Shown piece after piece: positions 24,389 to 33,566 of a stretch of DNA of 64,000 nt. The translations under genes and the position numbers were made by a program. The stretch lies in NCBI RefSeq assembly GCF_017309385.1, contig NZ_JAFJMJ010000001.1, positions 4,588,001 to 4,652,000 on the forward strand, in the 5' to 3' direction. The first letter of the stretch is position 1, and every line of letters begins with the position of its first letter. This DNA comes from Amycolatopsis sp. 195334CR (GTDB lineage: Bacteria > Actinomycetota > Actinomycetes > Mycobacteriales > Pseudonocardiaceae). The notes beneath the pieces are model-generated. The model searched no databases. It was not told where the DNA came from and worked only from the letters and a program-made list of their open reading frames with translations.

Positions 24389-24844
24389 GTGGCGAAGGAC
24401 TCGCTCACCATCCGCGTGAACGTGGACGGCCTGCGCCCCACGCTGCGCGCCCTGGCCAAGCTGCCCAAGGACGCCAGCAACGAACTGCGTGACGCCTCCC
24501 TGCGCCTGTCCCAGGTGCTCGCCGCGCGCGCGAAGGCCGACGGCATGGGCGACCCGGCGCCGCAGTCCCCGCTCGTGGCCAGCACGGTGAAGGCGCAGCG
24601 GGACCGGGTCCCGGTGATCTCCGCCGGGGGAACCCGGCGCCTGGGCCGGAACAAGGCTCCGGCCTACAAGTTGCTCTTCGGCTCGGTGTTCGGGTCCAAC
24701 TCCTACGCCCAGTTCCACCGACCGCACGGCGGCAACTCCGCCTACTGGTTCTTCCCGGTGGTCGAGGAGTCGGCCGCCGAGATCTCCGCCGCCTGGAACC
24801 GGGCCGCCGACGCGGTGATCCGCAAGTTCAGCGAGGGCGGCTGA
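24389..24844 (+). CDS. HK97 gp10-like neck or tail completion protein
   Basis: 151 residues. VNVDGLRPTLRALAKLPKDASNELRDASLRLSQVLAARAK followed by FGSNSYAQFHRPHGGNSAYWFFPVVEE resembles gp10-type head-tail adaptor proteins. GTG 24389 has GGGGAGG 9 bp upstream; GTG 24380 in the same frame is an alternative. Its location between the chaperones and the tape measure is unusual, since such genes normally precede the tail tube. Confidence 0.6.
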   Translation: MAKDSLTIRVNVDGLRPTLRALAKLPKDASNELRDASLRLSQVLAARAKADGMGDPAPQSPLVASTVKAQRDRVPVISAGGTRRLGRNKAPAYKLLFGSVFGSNSYAQFHRPHGGNSAYWFFPVVEESAAEISAAWNRAADAVIRKFSEGG

Positions 24845-24845
24845 G

Positions 24846-26939
24846 ATGGCCTCCGGTGAGCGCACGGTCCGCATCAAGTTCGACGGGAACTCCTTCGGGC
24901 TGACCAAGGCCGTGCTCAAGACCCGCGCCGACCTGGAGGCGCTGGAGAAGAAGATCGAGGCCAACCGCAGCGAGTGGTCCAAGGTGACCGCCGCCGCGTC
25001 GAAGCTCCGCGCCGAGCTGAAGGCCCAGGAGGCGCAGGTAGCCCGCAACAAGCAGGGCCTGGTGACCTTCGCGGGCAGCATCATGGGCACGGCCGCGCGC
25101 CTCGGCCAGTTCGCCGGCATGCTCGGCACGCTCGGGTCCGGGGTTGGCGTGATCATGGCGGTGGTCGCCGCGCTCGGCGCGATGTCGGGCGCGGCCGGGC
25201 TCGCTGTGCCGGTCATGTTCGGCCTCGTCGGCGTGATGGCCGCGATCAAGCTCGGCGGCGAGGGAGCGAAGAAGGCGTTCGACGGGCTCAAGCCCACGCT
25301 GGACACGCTCAAGTCGCAGGTCTCCTCCAGCTTCGAGCAGTCGCTGACCCCGGCGGTGAACAACCTCAAGGCCGTGCTGCCGCAGCTCACCACCGGGCTG
25401 AAGTCCATCGCCACCGCGATGGGCGGCGTGGCCACGAAGTTCACCGCCATGCTCGCCAACACCAACGCGGCGAGTCAGCTCAACACGATCTTCGTCCAGT
25501 TCTCGAAGGTGATCCAGAACATCGGCGCCTTCCTCGCACCGGTCGGCCAGGCGTTCATCACCATCGGCGCGGTGGCCGCCCCGATGCTGGCCCAGCTCAC
25601 GGCCGGGCTCGGCGGAGTCGGGGAACGGTTCAACGCCTTCATCCAGCAGGCCGCCGCCGACGGCTCGCTGACCGCGTGGATCCAGCGCGGGATCGATGCC
25701 TTCTCCGGGCTGTTCACCTTCCTCGGTCAGCTCGGGTCCATCATCAGCTCCGTCTTCACCGCAGCCTCGGCGGCCGGGCTCGGGTTCGGCGGCACAATCG
25801 GCACGCTGATTGGCACGGTCGCGCAGTTCCTCGCCTCGTTCGAGGGACAGCAGGCGCTGACGGCCTTCTTCACGGCGGTGCAACAGGTCGGCACCGCCGT
25901 GAGCGGAGTGCTCGCCGCCGCGCTGGTGGCCATCGCCCCGGTCGTCCCGCCCCTGGCCGCAGCCTTCGGGCAACTCGCCGGCCAAGTGGCCGCCGTGCTG
26001 ATCCCCGCGATCAACCTGCTGGCGCCGATCCTCCAGGGGCTGGCGACGTTCTTCGCGGCCAACATGGTGTGGATCGGCCCGCTGGCGATCGCCATCGGCG
26101 GCATCGCCCTGGCAATCCAGGCCGTCACCCTCGCGGTGAACCTGTGGAAGGCCGCCGTGATGGCCTACACGATCGCGCAGTGGGCGCTGAACGTGGCGAT
26201 GTCGGCGAACCCCATCGGTCTGGTCATCGCCGCGATCGTCGCCCTGATCGCGATCATCGTGCTGATCGTGTCCAACCTGGACTTCTTCCGGGGCATCTGG
26301 GACTCGGTCTGGAAGTGGTGCTCGGACCGGATCACCGACGTGGTGAACTTCTTCCGGTCCATCTGGCAGGGCGCGTTCTCCTGGATTCAGGGCGCGGTCT
26401 CGGCCGTTGGCAACTTCTTCGGCAACGTGTGGCAGGGCGCCCAGAACATCGTCTCGGGCATCGTGAACTGGTTCCGCAACGCCTGGTCCTCCGCCGTCGA
26501 CGCCGTCTCCGGCTTCTTCTCCGGGCTGGCAGGCAAGGTGCAAGGCGCGTTCTCCAGCGTGGCGGGCGCGGTGAAGTCCGCCATCAACGGTGTGATCGGC
26601 TTCGTCAACGGCGCGATCCGGGGCATCAACAACGTCACCGGCGTGGTCGGTATCCCGGCCATCCCGCAGATCCCGATGCTGGCCAAGGGCGGCACCGCCC
26701 GCTCCGGCCGCACCTACCTCGTGGGCGAACAGGGACCGGAGCTGTTCACCCCGGGGCGCACCGGTCGCGTCACGAACGCGGGCACCACCGCTGAAGCGAT
26801 GGGCACCAGCTCGGCCCCGCCGATCGTCCACGTCTACATCGGAGACACCGAGCTGACCGACATCGTGGACGTGCGCATCGAGGAGAACACCCGGGAAGCG
26901 GCGCGCAGCATCCGCGCCGGAGCGGGAGGCTTCCGATGA
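24846..26939 (+). CDS. tape measure protein
   Basis: 697 residues, the longest late gene. An N-terminal coiled-coil (ADLEALEKKIEANRSEWSKVTAAASKLRAELKAQEAQ), long Ala/Gly-rich hydrophobic stretches including strong membrane-like helices (IGLVIAAIVALIAIIVLIVSNL), amphipathic W-rich repeats (FFRSIWQGAFSWIQG, FFGNVWQGAQNI), and a C-terminal TAEAMGTSSAPPIVHVYIGD region. It sets tail length; at about 1.5 A per residue the tail would be near 100 nm, a family rule of thumb. Confidence 0.92.
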   Translation: MASGERTVRIKFDGNSFGLTKAVLKTRADLEALEKKIEANRSEWSKVTAAASKLRAELKAQEAQVARNKQGLVTFAGSIMGTAARLGQFAGMLGTLGSGVGVIMAVVAALGAMSGAAGLAVPVMFGLVGVMAAIKLGGEGAKKAFDGLKPTLDTLKSQVSSSFEQSLTPAVNNLKAVLPQLTTGLKSIATAMGGVATKFTAMLANTNAASQLNTIFVQFSKVIQNIGAFLAPVGQAFITIGAVAAPMLAQLTAGLGGVGERFNAFIQQAAADGSLTAWIQRGIDAFSGLFTFLGQLGSIISSVFTAASAAGLGFGGTIGTLIGTVAQFLASFEGQQALTAFFTAVQQVGTAVSGVLAAALVAIAPVVPPLAAAFGQLAGQVAAVLIPAINLLAPILQGLATFFAANMVWIGPLAIAIGGIALAIQAVTLAVNLWKAAVMAYTIAQWALNVAMSANPIGLVIAAIVALIAIIVLIVSNLDFFRGIWDSVWKWCSDRITDVVNFFRSIWQGAFSWIQGAVSAVGNFFGNVWQGAQNIVSGIVNWFRNAWSSAVDAVSGFFSGLAGKVQGAFSSVAGAVKSAINGVIGFVNGAIRGINNVTGVVGIPAIPQIPMLAKGGTARSGRTYLVGEQGPELFTPGRTGRVTNAGTTAEAMGTSSAPPIVHVYIGDTELTDIVDVRIEENTREAARSIRAGAGGFR

Positions 26940-28342
26940 GCATCAGCGCGACCTACCTCGGCGACCTCGGGCGCGTCCGCATCGAGCTGGCCAGCGCTCC
27001 GGCCGTGGCGGATCACGTGGTGGTGGAGCGGTCCACCGACGGCGTCACCTGGACACCGGTTCGTGGTGGGCTGACGGTCGGTCTGTCCGGCGGTGCCGGG
27101 GTGGTCGACGACTACGAGTACGAGCCCGGCGTGGTCAACGAGTACCGCGCGTCCTACGTGGACGGCGCGCAGATCTCCTACGGCGGCACCGGTGCGGCCG
27201 TGCACGCCGACAACGCGGCGGTGACCCCTACGATCGCCCCGGGGCTTCAGGTCGAGGGAATGCTGCTCAACCTCGTGGTGGCCTGCCGCAACACCGCGCA
27301 GACCGTAGCCACTCCGGCGGGCTGGACCAAGGCCATCGAGTTCGGCACCGTGCGGGTCTTCCAGAAGCGCTGGGTTGCGGGCACCACGAACCCGACGGTC
27401 ACGCCGTCCGGCGGCGCGGCCGGGGACACCGTGTCCGCCTACGTCTGCGGGTTCCAGAACGCCGAGCCGGGCTACACCACCCTCAACACGCAGCTCAACG
27501 CTTCTGCCCAGAACGTCGCCGTCCCGGCCCTCACGGTGCCTCACCCGTTCTCGGCCGTGGCGATGGTGGCGCACAAGCTCGCCGAGGTCACCACCGCGTC
27601 GATGCTGAACCTGTTCGACGTCGCCAGCGCGGCGGTCAACTCGACAGCCGTCGGCCTGGACCAGGCGACCCCGTGGCAGCGCGCATCCGCCGCCGCGAAC
27701 CTGGCCAGCATCGCCGCACAGACCCTGACCATCACCGGGGGAGTCGCGGCCGTGTCCCGCTCGGTGATCTGGGCGATGCGCCAGGCCCCATGGATCCGCC
27801 AGGAGACCACCAGCATCACCCCGATCAACACCGGGTTCTGGGTGAAGAACCTGCGGCGCCCCAACAACAACGTCCAGGTGACCGTCACCGGGTACTCGGA
27901 CATCACCCGCGACGCACGCACCGGCGTCTTCGACGTGGTGGGCCGCACCCTGCCGGTCGCCGTGACCGACGTGCACTCCGGTCGCAAGCTCGCCCTGACC
28001 GTCACGACCGAAACGCCGGCTGTTGCGGCGGACCTGGACACGCGGTTCTCCGCCGGTGAGGTCTTCCTGTTCCAGTCGCTCGGCGAGGGCTGCCCGATTC
28101 CGAGCTTGTACGCCGTGATCGGCACGGTCACGCAGTCCCGCCGGTCTCAGCGCGCGCAACGGCGGCACATCACCTTGCCGCTGACCGAGGTCGCAGCCCC
28201 CGACCCGTCGGTCTTCTCCACCACGGTCACCTACGCCGACCTGCTGACCCTGTTCACCACCTACGCCGACATCCCGGCCGCCGAGCCCACCTACTCCGAT
28301 GTGCTCGACATCGTGGCCGAGTCCGATGTGGTGGTGCCCTGA
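26936..28342 (+). CDS. minor tail protein (distal tail-like) with inserted beta domain
   Basis: 468 residues. The start (SISATYLGDLGRVRIELASAPAVADHVVVERSTDG) and the end (HSGRKLALTVTTETPAVAADLDTRFSAGEVFL, TLPLTEVAAPD) look like two halves of a tail-tip hub. A Thr/Ala-rich beta domain lies between, at about residues 85-280, similar to adhesin-like or carbohydrate-binding inserts. Coupled to the tape measure stop by 4 bp. Likely involved in host contact. Confidence 0.6.
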   Translation: MSISATYLGDLGRVRIELASAPAVADHVVVERSTDGVTWTPVRGGLTVGLSGGAGVVDDYEYEPGVVNEYRASYVDGAQISYGGTGAAVHADNAAVTPTIAPGLQVEGMLLNLVVACRNTAQTVATPAGWTKAIEFGTVRVFQKRWVAGTTNPTVTPSGGAAGDTVSAYVCGFQNAEPGYTTLNTQLNASAQNVAVPALTVPHPFSAVAMVAHKLAEVTTASMLNLFDVASAAVNSTAVGLDQATPWQRASAAANLASIAAQTLTITGGVAAVSRSVIWAMRQAPWIRQETTSITPINTGFWVKNLRRPNNNVQVTVTGYSDITRDARTGVFDVVGRTLPVAVTDVHSGRKLALTVTTETPAVAADLDTRFSAGEVFLFQSLGEGCPIPSLYAVIGTVTQSRRSQRAQRRHITLPLTEVAAPDPSVFSTTVTYADLLTLFTTYADIPAAEPTYSDVLDIVAESDVVVP

Positions 28343-29454
28343 TGCGCCCGGTCAGTCAGCGGTTTCTCAGCACCGTGCGGGGCTCGCACAAGATGATTGC
28401 CCGCGTTCGGGCGGTTGACCCCGGCCAGAACGGGGTGAGCCCCGTCGGTACCGAGCTGGCGCTGGTGGCCGGTGACGTGAAGCTGGACTCCACCGCCGCT
28501 GTGCGGGGCACCACGTCGTTGACGGTGCTCGGCGACTTCCCGGCCACGCCGAGCGGTCTGCTCACCCCGTACGGTCGTGAGGTCTACGTGGAACGGGGCA
28601 TCGACTACGGCGACGGAACCCGCGAGTTCGTGGGACAGGGGTACTTCCGGCTGACCGAGGTGGACCAGGCCGACGCTCCGCGCGGGGAGATCCGGCTGAG
28701 CGGGGCGGACCGGATGTCCGCCGTGGTCGAGGCCGATGTGCTCGCGCCCTTTCAGTTCGGCACCGGCGCGAGCGTGGGCGCGGTCTTCGATCTGCTCGTG
28801 GGCGAGGTGCTGCCCGGCGTGCTGATCGACTACGACTTTCCCGCCGCCACCACGTTCTTCAACGCCCCGCACGTCGTGGAGAAGTCGCGCTTCGACTTCT
28901 TGCAGGACATCTGCGACAGCCTGGGCAAGGTCATGTACTTCGACTACCGGGGACGCCTTCAGGTACGGACCGCGCCCGACCCGGCCGAGCCGGTGTTCCT
29001 GGTCAACCACGGCGAGCGCGGGGTGCTTACCTCGTTGTCCCGCAGGCTGTCCCGTACCGGCGTCTACAACGCCGTGGTGGCCACGGGCGAGCAGGCCGGG
29101 GAGATGCCGCCGGTGCGCGGCGTCGCGGTCGACGAGAACCCGTTCAGCCCCACCTACTGGAACGGCCCGTTCGGGAAGGTCCCGAGGTTCTACAGCAGCT
29201 CGTTCCTGACCACCACCGAACAGTGCACCAGCGCGGCCAAGGCGATGCTCGAACGCGCGTCGGGCCTGCCGTACAACGTGGACTTCTCGATGGTGCCCAA
29301 CCCGGCCTTGGAGCCGCTGGACCCGGTGCAGGTCACCCACGCCGACACCGACAACGCCGAGCTGCACGTGCTCGAAACCCTGACCATCCCGCTGACCGCT
29401 GGTGGAGCGATGACCGCGACCACCCGGGAGAAGCTGATCGGAGCACCCGCATGA
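28342..29454 (+). CDS. DUF5047-type tail protein (baseplate hub/Tal-like)
   Basis: 370 residues. PVSQRFLSTVRGSHKMIARVRAV at the start and LDSTAAVRGTTSLTVLGDF are typical of DUF5047 tail proteins of actinophages. The middle has VVEKSRFDFLQDICDSLGKVMYFDYRGRL, the hub-domain pattern shared with gp27/Tal proteins. It should sit at the tail tip below the tube. The start overlaps the previous stop by 1 bp. Confidence 0.7.
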   Translation: MRPVSQRFLSTVRGSHKMIARVRAVDPGQNGVSPVGTELALVAGDVKLDSTAAVRGTTSLTVLGDFPATPSGLLTPYGREVYVERGIDYGDGTREFVGQGYFRLTEVDQADAPRGEIRLSGADRMSAVVEADVLAPFQFGTGASVGAVFDLLVGEVLPGVLIDYDFPAATTFFNAPHVVEKSRFDFLQDICDSLGKVMYFDYRGRLQVRTAPDPAEPVFLVNHGERGVLTSLSRRLSRTGVYNAVVATGEQAGEMPPVRGVAVDENPFSPTYWNGPFGKVPRFYSSSFLTTTEQCTSAAKAMLERASGLPYNVDFSMVPNPALEPLDPVQVTHADTDNAELHVLETLTIPLTAGGAMTATTREKLIGAPA

Positions 29455-30167
29455 AGGCGGACATCCTCGCTGACCTCGTTGCGGCGCAACAGCAGGCACC
29501 GCAGCACTCGTCCGAACTCGGCTTCCACCAAGGCATCGTGCTCACCTGGGACAACCTGTCCGGCGCCAACACCGTGAACGTCCAGGGCTCGACCTTCACC
29601 AATCTGAAGGTGCTCACCTCGGGCTCCGGCGTGCTGTTCACCCCCGGCGACACCGTGGCGCTACTGCGGTTCCAGACCACCTACTTCATCCTCGGCCGTG
29701 TCGCCGCCCCCGGCGCTGGGGCCACGCTCGCCACCCGCACCGGCTTCGCCGCCAACACGGGCACCTTGAGCGCTGGAGGCGACAACGTGTGGCGCGACCT
29801 GGCCACCGGCGAGACGACCGGGCCGGTGCTGCCGAGCGTCTACATCAGCAACGCCAAGCGTGCGCTGGTGATCCTGAGCGCCTACATCGAAGTGTCCGGC
29901 GACACCGGCGGGATGATGAGCTTCGAGATCAGCGGAGCGTCAACGATTCCCGCCAATTTCTACCGTGCGATCCACCTGCACCACTTCACGTTCGATCCCG
30001 ACTACGACAACACCATCGGTGCGTCGGTGTCCTCCACGTTTGTGCTCGATTCGAGCATCGTGCCGCTGAACGCCGGAATGCACACGTTCACCGCCAAGTA
30101 CACCCGCCATTACGGCAGCGGTGACATCACCTTCAGCCGTCGGCACATCACCGTCATTCCCTACTGA
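29451..30167 (+). CDS. minor tail / fibre-type protein
   Basis: 238 residues. An OB-like N-terminal part (GFHQGIVLTWDNLSGANTVNVQG, VLFTPGDTVALLRF) like baseplate proteins, then a beta-rich C-terminal half ending GDITFSRRHITVIPY. ATG 29451 overlaps the preceding stop (ATGA). Probably a tail-tip or fibre component; receptor unknown. Confidence 0.55.
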   Translation: MKADILADLVAAQQQAPQHSSELGFHQGIVLTWDNLSGANTVNVQGSTFTNLKVLTSGSGVLFTPGDTVALLRFQTTYFILGRVAAPGAGATLATRTGFAANTGTLSAGGDNVWRDLATGETTGPVLPSVYISNAKRALVILSAYIEVSGDTGGMMSFEISGASTIPANFYRAIHLHHFTFDPDYDNTIGASVSSTFVLDSSIVPLNAGMHTFTAKYTRHYGSGDITFSRRHITVIPY

Positions 30168-30180
30168 GAAAGGAGCCGTG

Positions 30181-30699
30181 ATGCCCAGCACCCCGACCTA
30201 CAGTTTCCCGTACCCGGCGCTGTCCGACGCGCCCAACGTTCCCGCCGGTCTCAAGGCTCTGGCCGAGGCGGTGGAGGCGGTCCTGCCCACCCTGGGCAAG
30301 AAGCCCATCGTCTACACGGGAACCGCCGCAGGATGGACCGGAAACGTGGCCGTACAGCAGAACATCCTCTCCGTGGCGATCCCGGACCCGGGCTGGGCCT
30401 ACAAGCTCACCTGCTGGGCCAGCATCGGCCTGCTCGTCGGCCCCTCGGTGAAGGTCGAGGTCAGCTTCCGCGACAACACCGCCGCCGGACCGCTGATCGG
30501 CCCGATCACCACGTGGGACCGCGCGGGCGCCGACACGCTCTCCACCTACTACTACAAGACCGTGATCGGCTCGACCGGTTCGCTCACGGGCGGGCGCACG
30601 GTCCACTTGACCGGCGGCAAGACCGGCCCAGGTGGCAACGGCACTGACTTGCTGGGGTCGGCCTACAGCGCCGCCATCGTCACGGTCAATCCGGTCTGA
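30181..30699 (+). CDS. minor tail protein, fibre-type
   Basis: 172 residues with PTYSFPYPALSDAPNVPAGLKALAEAVE, a recurrent N-terminal element of actinophage tail fibre proteins, then a beta-rich tail with GRTVHLTGGKTGPGGNG. ATG 30181 has GAAAGGAGC in the right place. Probably the last structural gene before the lysis module. Confidence 0.6.
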   Translation: MPSTPTYSFPYPALSDAPNVPAGLKALAEAVEAVLPTLGKKPIVYTGTAAGWTGNVAVQQNILSVAIPDPGWAYKLTCWASIGLLVGPSVKVEVSFRDNTAAGPLIGPITTWDRAGADTLSTYYYKTVIGSTGSLTGGRTVHLTGGKTGPGGNGTDLLGSAYSAAIVTVNPV

Positions 30700-30720
30700 G
30701 CGTCCCGAAAGGACAGAATT

Positions 30721-31167
30721 ATGACCCTCACGCTGCGCCGCTCGCGGTCGCCGTTCGAGGTCGGGGTACTGCTCGCACTCGGCGTGCTCTCGATCGTCTC
30801 GGCGGTGTTCTTCGACCAGGCGGCCACCTTCACCGCGCGCCAGCTTCCCGAGCCGCTGGGCCACATCATGTACGCCGGAACGGCGGTCGCCGCAGGCGTT
30901 GCGCTGACGGGCGTGTGGTGGCGGCACGACATCGCCGGGCTGCTCATCGAACGGATCGGCCTGATCTCGTTGGCCAGCTGGACGCTCGGCTACGGCCTGG
31001 CGGTGCTCGCCGTCTCCGGTGCACGCGGAATCCAGTTCGGCGGCTACATGGGCGCGGTGGCGGCCATGGCACTGGTACGGGCCTGGCAGATCGGCCGGGA
31101 AGCCCGGGAACTGTCGCTCGTTGCTGGCGCAGCGCAGCGGCTCAAGGACGAAAGCGAGGGCGCGTGA
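30721..31167 (+). CDS. multi-span membrane protein, possible holin
   Basis: 148 residues with three or four hydrophobic helices (VGVLLALGVLSIVSAVFF, HIMYAGTAVAAGVALTGVW, LISLASWTLGYGLAVLAVSG) and a charged C-terminal helix. It starts the lysis module after GAAAGGACAG and overlaps the next gene by 1 bp. It could be a holin, but no family motif is decisive. Confidence 0.5.
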   Translation: MTLTLRRSRSPFEVGVLLALGVLSIVSAVFFDQAATFTARQLPEPLGHIMYAGTAVAAGVALTGVWWRHDIAGLLIERIGLISLASWTLGYGLAVLAVSGARGIQFGGYMGAVAAMALVRAWQIGREARELSLVAGAAQRLKDESEGA

Positions 31168-31505
31168 TGCCCTGGTGGGTAACGATTCTGGTCGCCGTGC
31201 TGAGCGTCTTCGGCGGCGGCACGCTCGGCTCCCTGCTGTCCGTCCGGCGCGTCGGCCGGAAGATCGCGGCCGAGACCGAGCAGTCCCGCGCTGACGCCGT
31301 AACGGTGATCGCCGAGGCGGCCAAGGGGATGGTCGAGCCGCTGGCCAAGTCGCTGAAGGTCGCCGAGGAACGCGCGGACCGGCTGAACAACAAGCTGATG
31401 CTCGCGGAGGCTGAGGTCCAGGAGCTTCGGGGGCAGGTCGAGCGGCTGACCAAGGACGTGCAGGCCAAGCAGGCCGAACTCGACGAGCTGAAGGGCGCAC
31501 GCTGA
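31167..31505 (+). CDS. single-span coiled-coil membrane protein (lysis module)
   Basis: 112 residues: one N-terminal membrane helix (VTILVAVLSVFGGGTLGSLL) and a long coiled-coil (VAEERADRLNNKLMLAEAEVQELRGQVERL). The layout resembles spanin- or holin-like accessory proteins. GTG 31164 is a one-codon-longer start. It is coupled to both neighbours. Confidence 0.55.
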   Translation: MPWWVTILVAVLSVFGGGTLGSLLSVRRVGRKIAAETEQSRADAVTVIAEAAKGMVEPLAKSLKVAEERADRLNNKLMLAEAEVQELRGQVERLTKDVQAKQAELDELKGAR

Positions 31506-32461
31506 TGGTGTTGTACGGGCTCGACATCAGCCACCACCAGGGCACCAACCCGGCGATGGGCGAGGCCGCCGCGCAGGGCGTGGCCTTCTGCATCGCCAAG
31601 GCGACGCAAGGCAAGTCGCACCAGGACACCCGGTTCGCATGGAACATCGGCCGCGCCAAGGCCGCCGGGCTGATCGTCGGCGCCTACCACTATCAGCAGG
31701 GGTCGCACTCCGCCGAGTCGCAGGTGGACAACGTGAAGCGCACGGTGCCCGCCGGGATGCCGGTCATCCCCGACGTGGAGAAGGACTCCGGCGGCGTGGG
31801 CCTGACCCGCGAGATCGTGGCGCGTCTGCGAGAGGCCGGCTACCCGGTGCCGCTGCTCTACCTCCCTCGCTGGTACCACCAGCAGCTCGGCTCGCCCTCG
31901 CTGAAGGGCCTGCCGCCGCTGTGGTCCAGCCGCTACCCGAACTACACGCCCGGCTCGCTGGCCGGGATCTACAGCACCATCCCGGCGTCCTACTGGACCG
32001 GCTACGGCGGCCTGGAGGTCGCCCTGCTCCAGTTCACCAGCTCGGCCCGCGTCGCGAACTACGGCCCGCTGGACGGCAACGCCTTCAAGGGCACCAGACA
32101 GGAGTTCGCCGCGCTGCTCGGCGGGCAGACCGCGCCCGGCCCCGTCCCATCACCCGACACCGAGGAGAACGACATGGAACTGGACCCGGGCATCGAGAAG
32201 TCGAAGACCCTGGTGGTTCGCGAAGGCGCCAAGAAGCTCGTGATCTCGCGCGGCTTCGAGGGGTTCCTGCTGCACCACGTCAAGTGGTTCGGCGAGACCA
32301 AGGACACCGGCGCGAACGAGGTGGGCAAGGCCCAGGGCGAACTCTGGATCGACCCCGCCCGCCCCTGGCAGGGCAGCGTCCCGTCCGACGCCGTCACCGC
32401 CGAGGTCTTCTACACGCTCGACGACGACACGCAGCACGCGGCCGTGGCGGCGTTCCGGTGA
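31505..32461 (+). CDS. endolysin, glycoside hydrolase family 25
   Basis: 318 residues. The first about 200 form a GH25 lysozyme barrel: LYGLDISHHQG with the conserved Asp, ATQGKSHQDTRF, AYHYQQG and PVIPDVEKDSGG with the acidic pair. It cleaves the NAM-NAG bond of peptidoglycan. After a Pro/Glu linker (PGPVPSPDTEEND), the last 100 residues are an unassigned domain that may bind the wall. No signal peptide, so holin-dependent release is expected. Confidence 0.9.
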   Translation: MVLYGLDISHHQGTNPAMGEAAAQGVAFCIAKATQGKSHQDTRFAWNIGRAKAAGLIVGAYHYQQGSHSAESQVDNVKRTVPAGMPVIPDVEKDSGGVGLTREIVARLREAGYPVPLLYLPRWYHQQLGSPSLKGLPPLWSSRYPNYTPGSLAGIYSTIPASYWTGYGGLEVALLQFTSSARVANYGPLDGNAFKGTRQEFAALLGGQTAPGPVPSPDTEENDMELDPGIEKSKTLVVREGAKKLVISRGFEGFLLHHVKWFGETKDTGANEVGKAQGELWIDPARPWQGSVPSDAVTAEVFYTLDDDTQHAAVAAFR

Positions 32462-32652
32462 GCGCCCCGTGGTACCGCCGGTACGCCAAGGCCCTGCTGG
32501 GCGGACTGGCCAGCCTGACCCCGGGCGCCGTGGCCGGACTGCTCGCCCTGTTCGGCGTGGACATCGACGAAGCCACCGCGCTGGCGGTGTGCACCGTGCT
32601 CGGCGCACTGGCCGGTGGCGCGACCGTGGCCCGGGTGGAGAACGCGAAGTAG
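32458..32652 (+). CDS. 64-residue membrane protein, possible holin
   Basis: Starts at GTG overlapping the lysin stop. Basic N-terminus (WYRRYAK) followed by a hydrophobic stretch with two helices (LLGGLASLTPGAVAGLLALFG and ALAVCTVLGALAGGATVA). Small two-helix proteins just after an actinophage lysin are often holins. It is the last gene before the bidirectional terminator. Confidence 0.55.
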   Translation: MSAPWYRRYAKALLGGLASLTPGAVAGLLALFGVDIDEATALAVCTVLGALAGGATVARVENAK

Positions 32653-32666
32653 ACGACACAGCAACG

Positions 32667-32715
32667 AAAAAGCCCCCGCACTGCCGGTTTTGCCGGGTCG
32701 GTGCGGGGGCTTTTT
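32667..32715. terminator. bidirectional terminator after the late operon
   Basis: AAAAAGCCCCCGCAC (32667-32681) pairs perfectly with GTGCGGGGGCTTTTT (32701-32715) over 15 bp, with T-runs for both directions. It ends the rightward late operon and would stop leftward transcription from the regulator genes. Confidence 0.95.
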
Positions 32716-32749
32716 CATGTCCGGGTTCGGGCGGTGCCCGCCTCCCCGG

Positions 32750-32872
32750 TTACGCGCCGGATGTGTCCTGCGCGTCGTCTGTGGACTCGCCCTCGGCGTC
32801 GTCGGCCGTGTCGTCCGCGTCCTCCTCCGCGCTGCCCTGGCTCCGGTCGTTGGCCCATGGGTACCTGCCCAC
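32750..32872 (-). CDS. 40-residue acidic protein, unknown
   Basis: GTG at 32872 has GGAAGGGAG 5 bp upstream and encodes a very acidic product (SAEEDADDTADDAEGESTDDA). It is the last leftward gene before the bidirectional terminator. Acidic small proteins can be DNA mimics or antirepressors, but nothing here proves that. The stretch between it and the next gene (32873-33140) shows nothing recognisable. Confidence 0.4.
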   Translation of the reverse strand: MGRYPWANDRSQGSAEEDADDTADDAEGESTDDAQDTSGA

Positions 32873-33140
32873 CTGGTGCTCCCTTCCTGTTGCTCCATCG
32901 GAAAACTGGCGCACCGGGGGCGGCCTGGAGCTGAAGCAGGCCGCCCCCGGCCGGTCCCCGGCCGCGCTGCGGGAAACATGCGCGTTCTCGGGGACCGCTG
33001 CCGGGGATGAACGACCCGGCAGGGGGCTGGTGCGGACCCAACCGGCGCCCCGGTCGAGGGGGGTGACAGAACACCGGCCGGTCCGCGAGTCCGGAACGCC
33101 CGCGCGAGGGGGTGCGCAGGCCCACCGGACCGTCTGGGGG

Positions 33141-33566
33141 TCAAAACCGCTGGAGCTTGAGGAGGCGCCGTTGCAACCAGTCGGGCGCCACATCGCACAG
33201 GACAGCCGCCGCTTCGATGGCGTCGGGGGTGAGCCGGATCAGCTCGTTGCCGTACGCCTCGGCCCACACCGCGAGCGGCCGTAGTCTCAGGTCTTTCACG
33301 CTGCGCAGGCGCGGCGCGTGGATCACCTGCACCCGTCCGCCCTCCATCGGCCACACCGACGCCACCGGCTGACCGACGACCCGGCAGTAGTCGAGCAGGC
33401 GGTCTATCGGGATCTGCCGGATCCCGGTCTCCCAGGTCCCGATCGCCTGCACGGTGACCTCGGCGAGCATCCGGGCGGCTACGTCCTCGCGGGTGAGGTT
33501 CAGCAGCGCGCGGGCGATGCGCAGGTTCCGGCCGAGTTCGACCTGGAAGGTCAGCTGGAAGGTCAC
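33141..33566 (-). CDS. HTH transcriptional regulator, candidate prophage repressor
   Basis: 141 residues. The N-terminal domain (LGRNLRIARALLNLTREDVAARM, then VTVQAIGTWETGIRQIPIDRLLDYCRVVG) is a Cro/C1-BldD-type helix-turn-helix. The C-terminal half (LTPDAIEAAAVLCDVAPDWLQRRLL) is helical. GTG 33566 is preferred over a much longer frame. It is the last of three coupled leftward genes downstream of a 9-bp-arm operator, a likely place for the lysogeny repressor. Confidence 0.65.
   Translation of the reverse strand: MTFQLTFQVELGRNLRIARALLNLTREDVAARMLAEVTVQAIGTWETGIRQIPIDRLLDYCRVVGQPVASVWPMEGGRVQVIHAPRLRSVKDLRLRPLAVWAEAYGNELIRLTPDAIEAAAVLCDVAPDWLQRRLLKLQRF

Noticed and set aside
24828..26831. 667-codon leftward frame opposite the tape measure gene
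   Set aside because: Low-complexity mirror of the tape measure coding strand with no ribosome-binding site or family signal.
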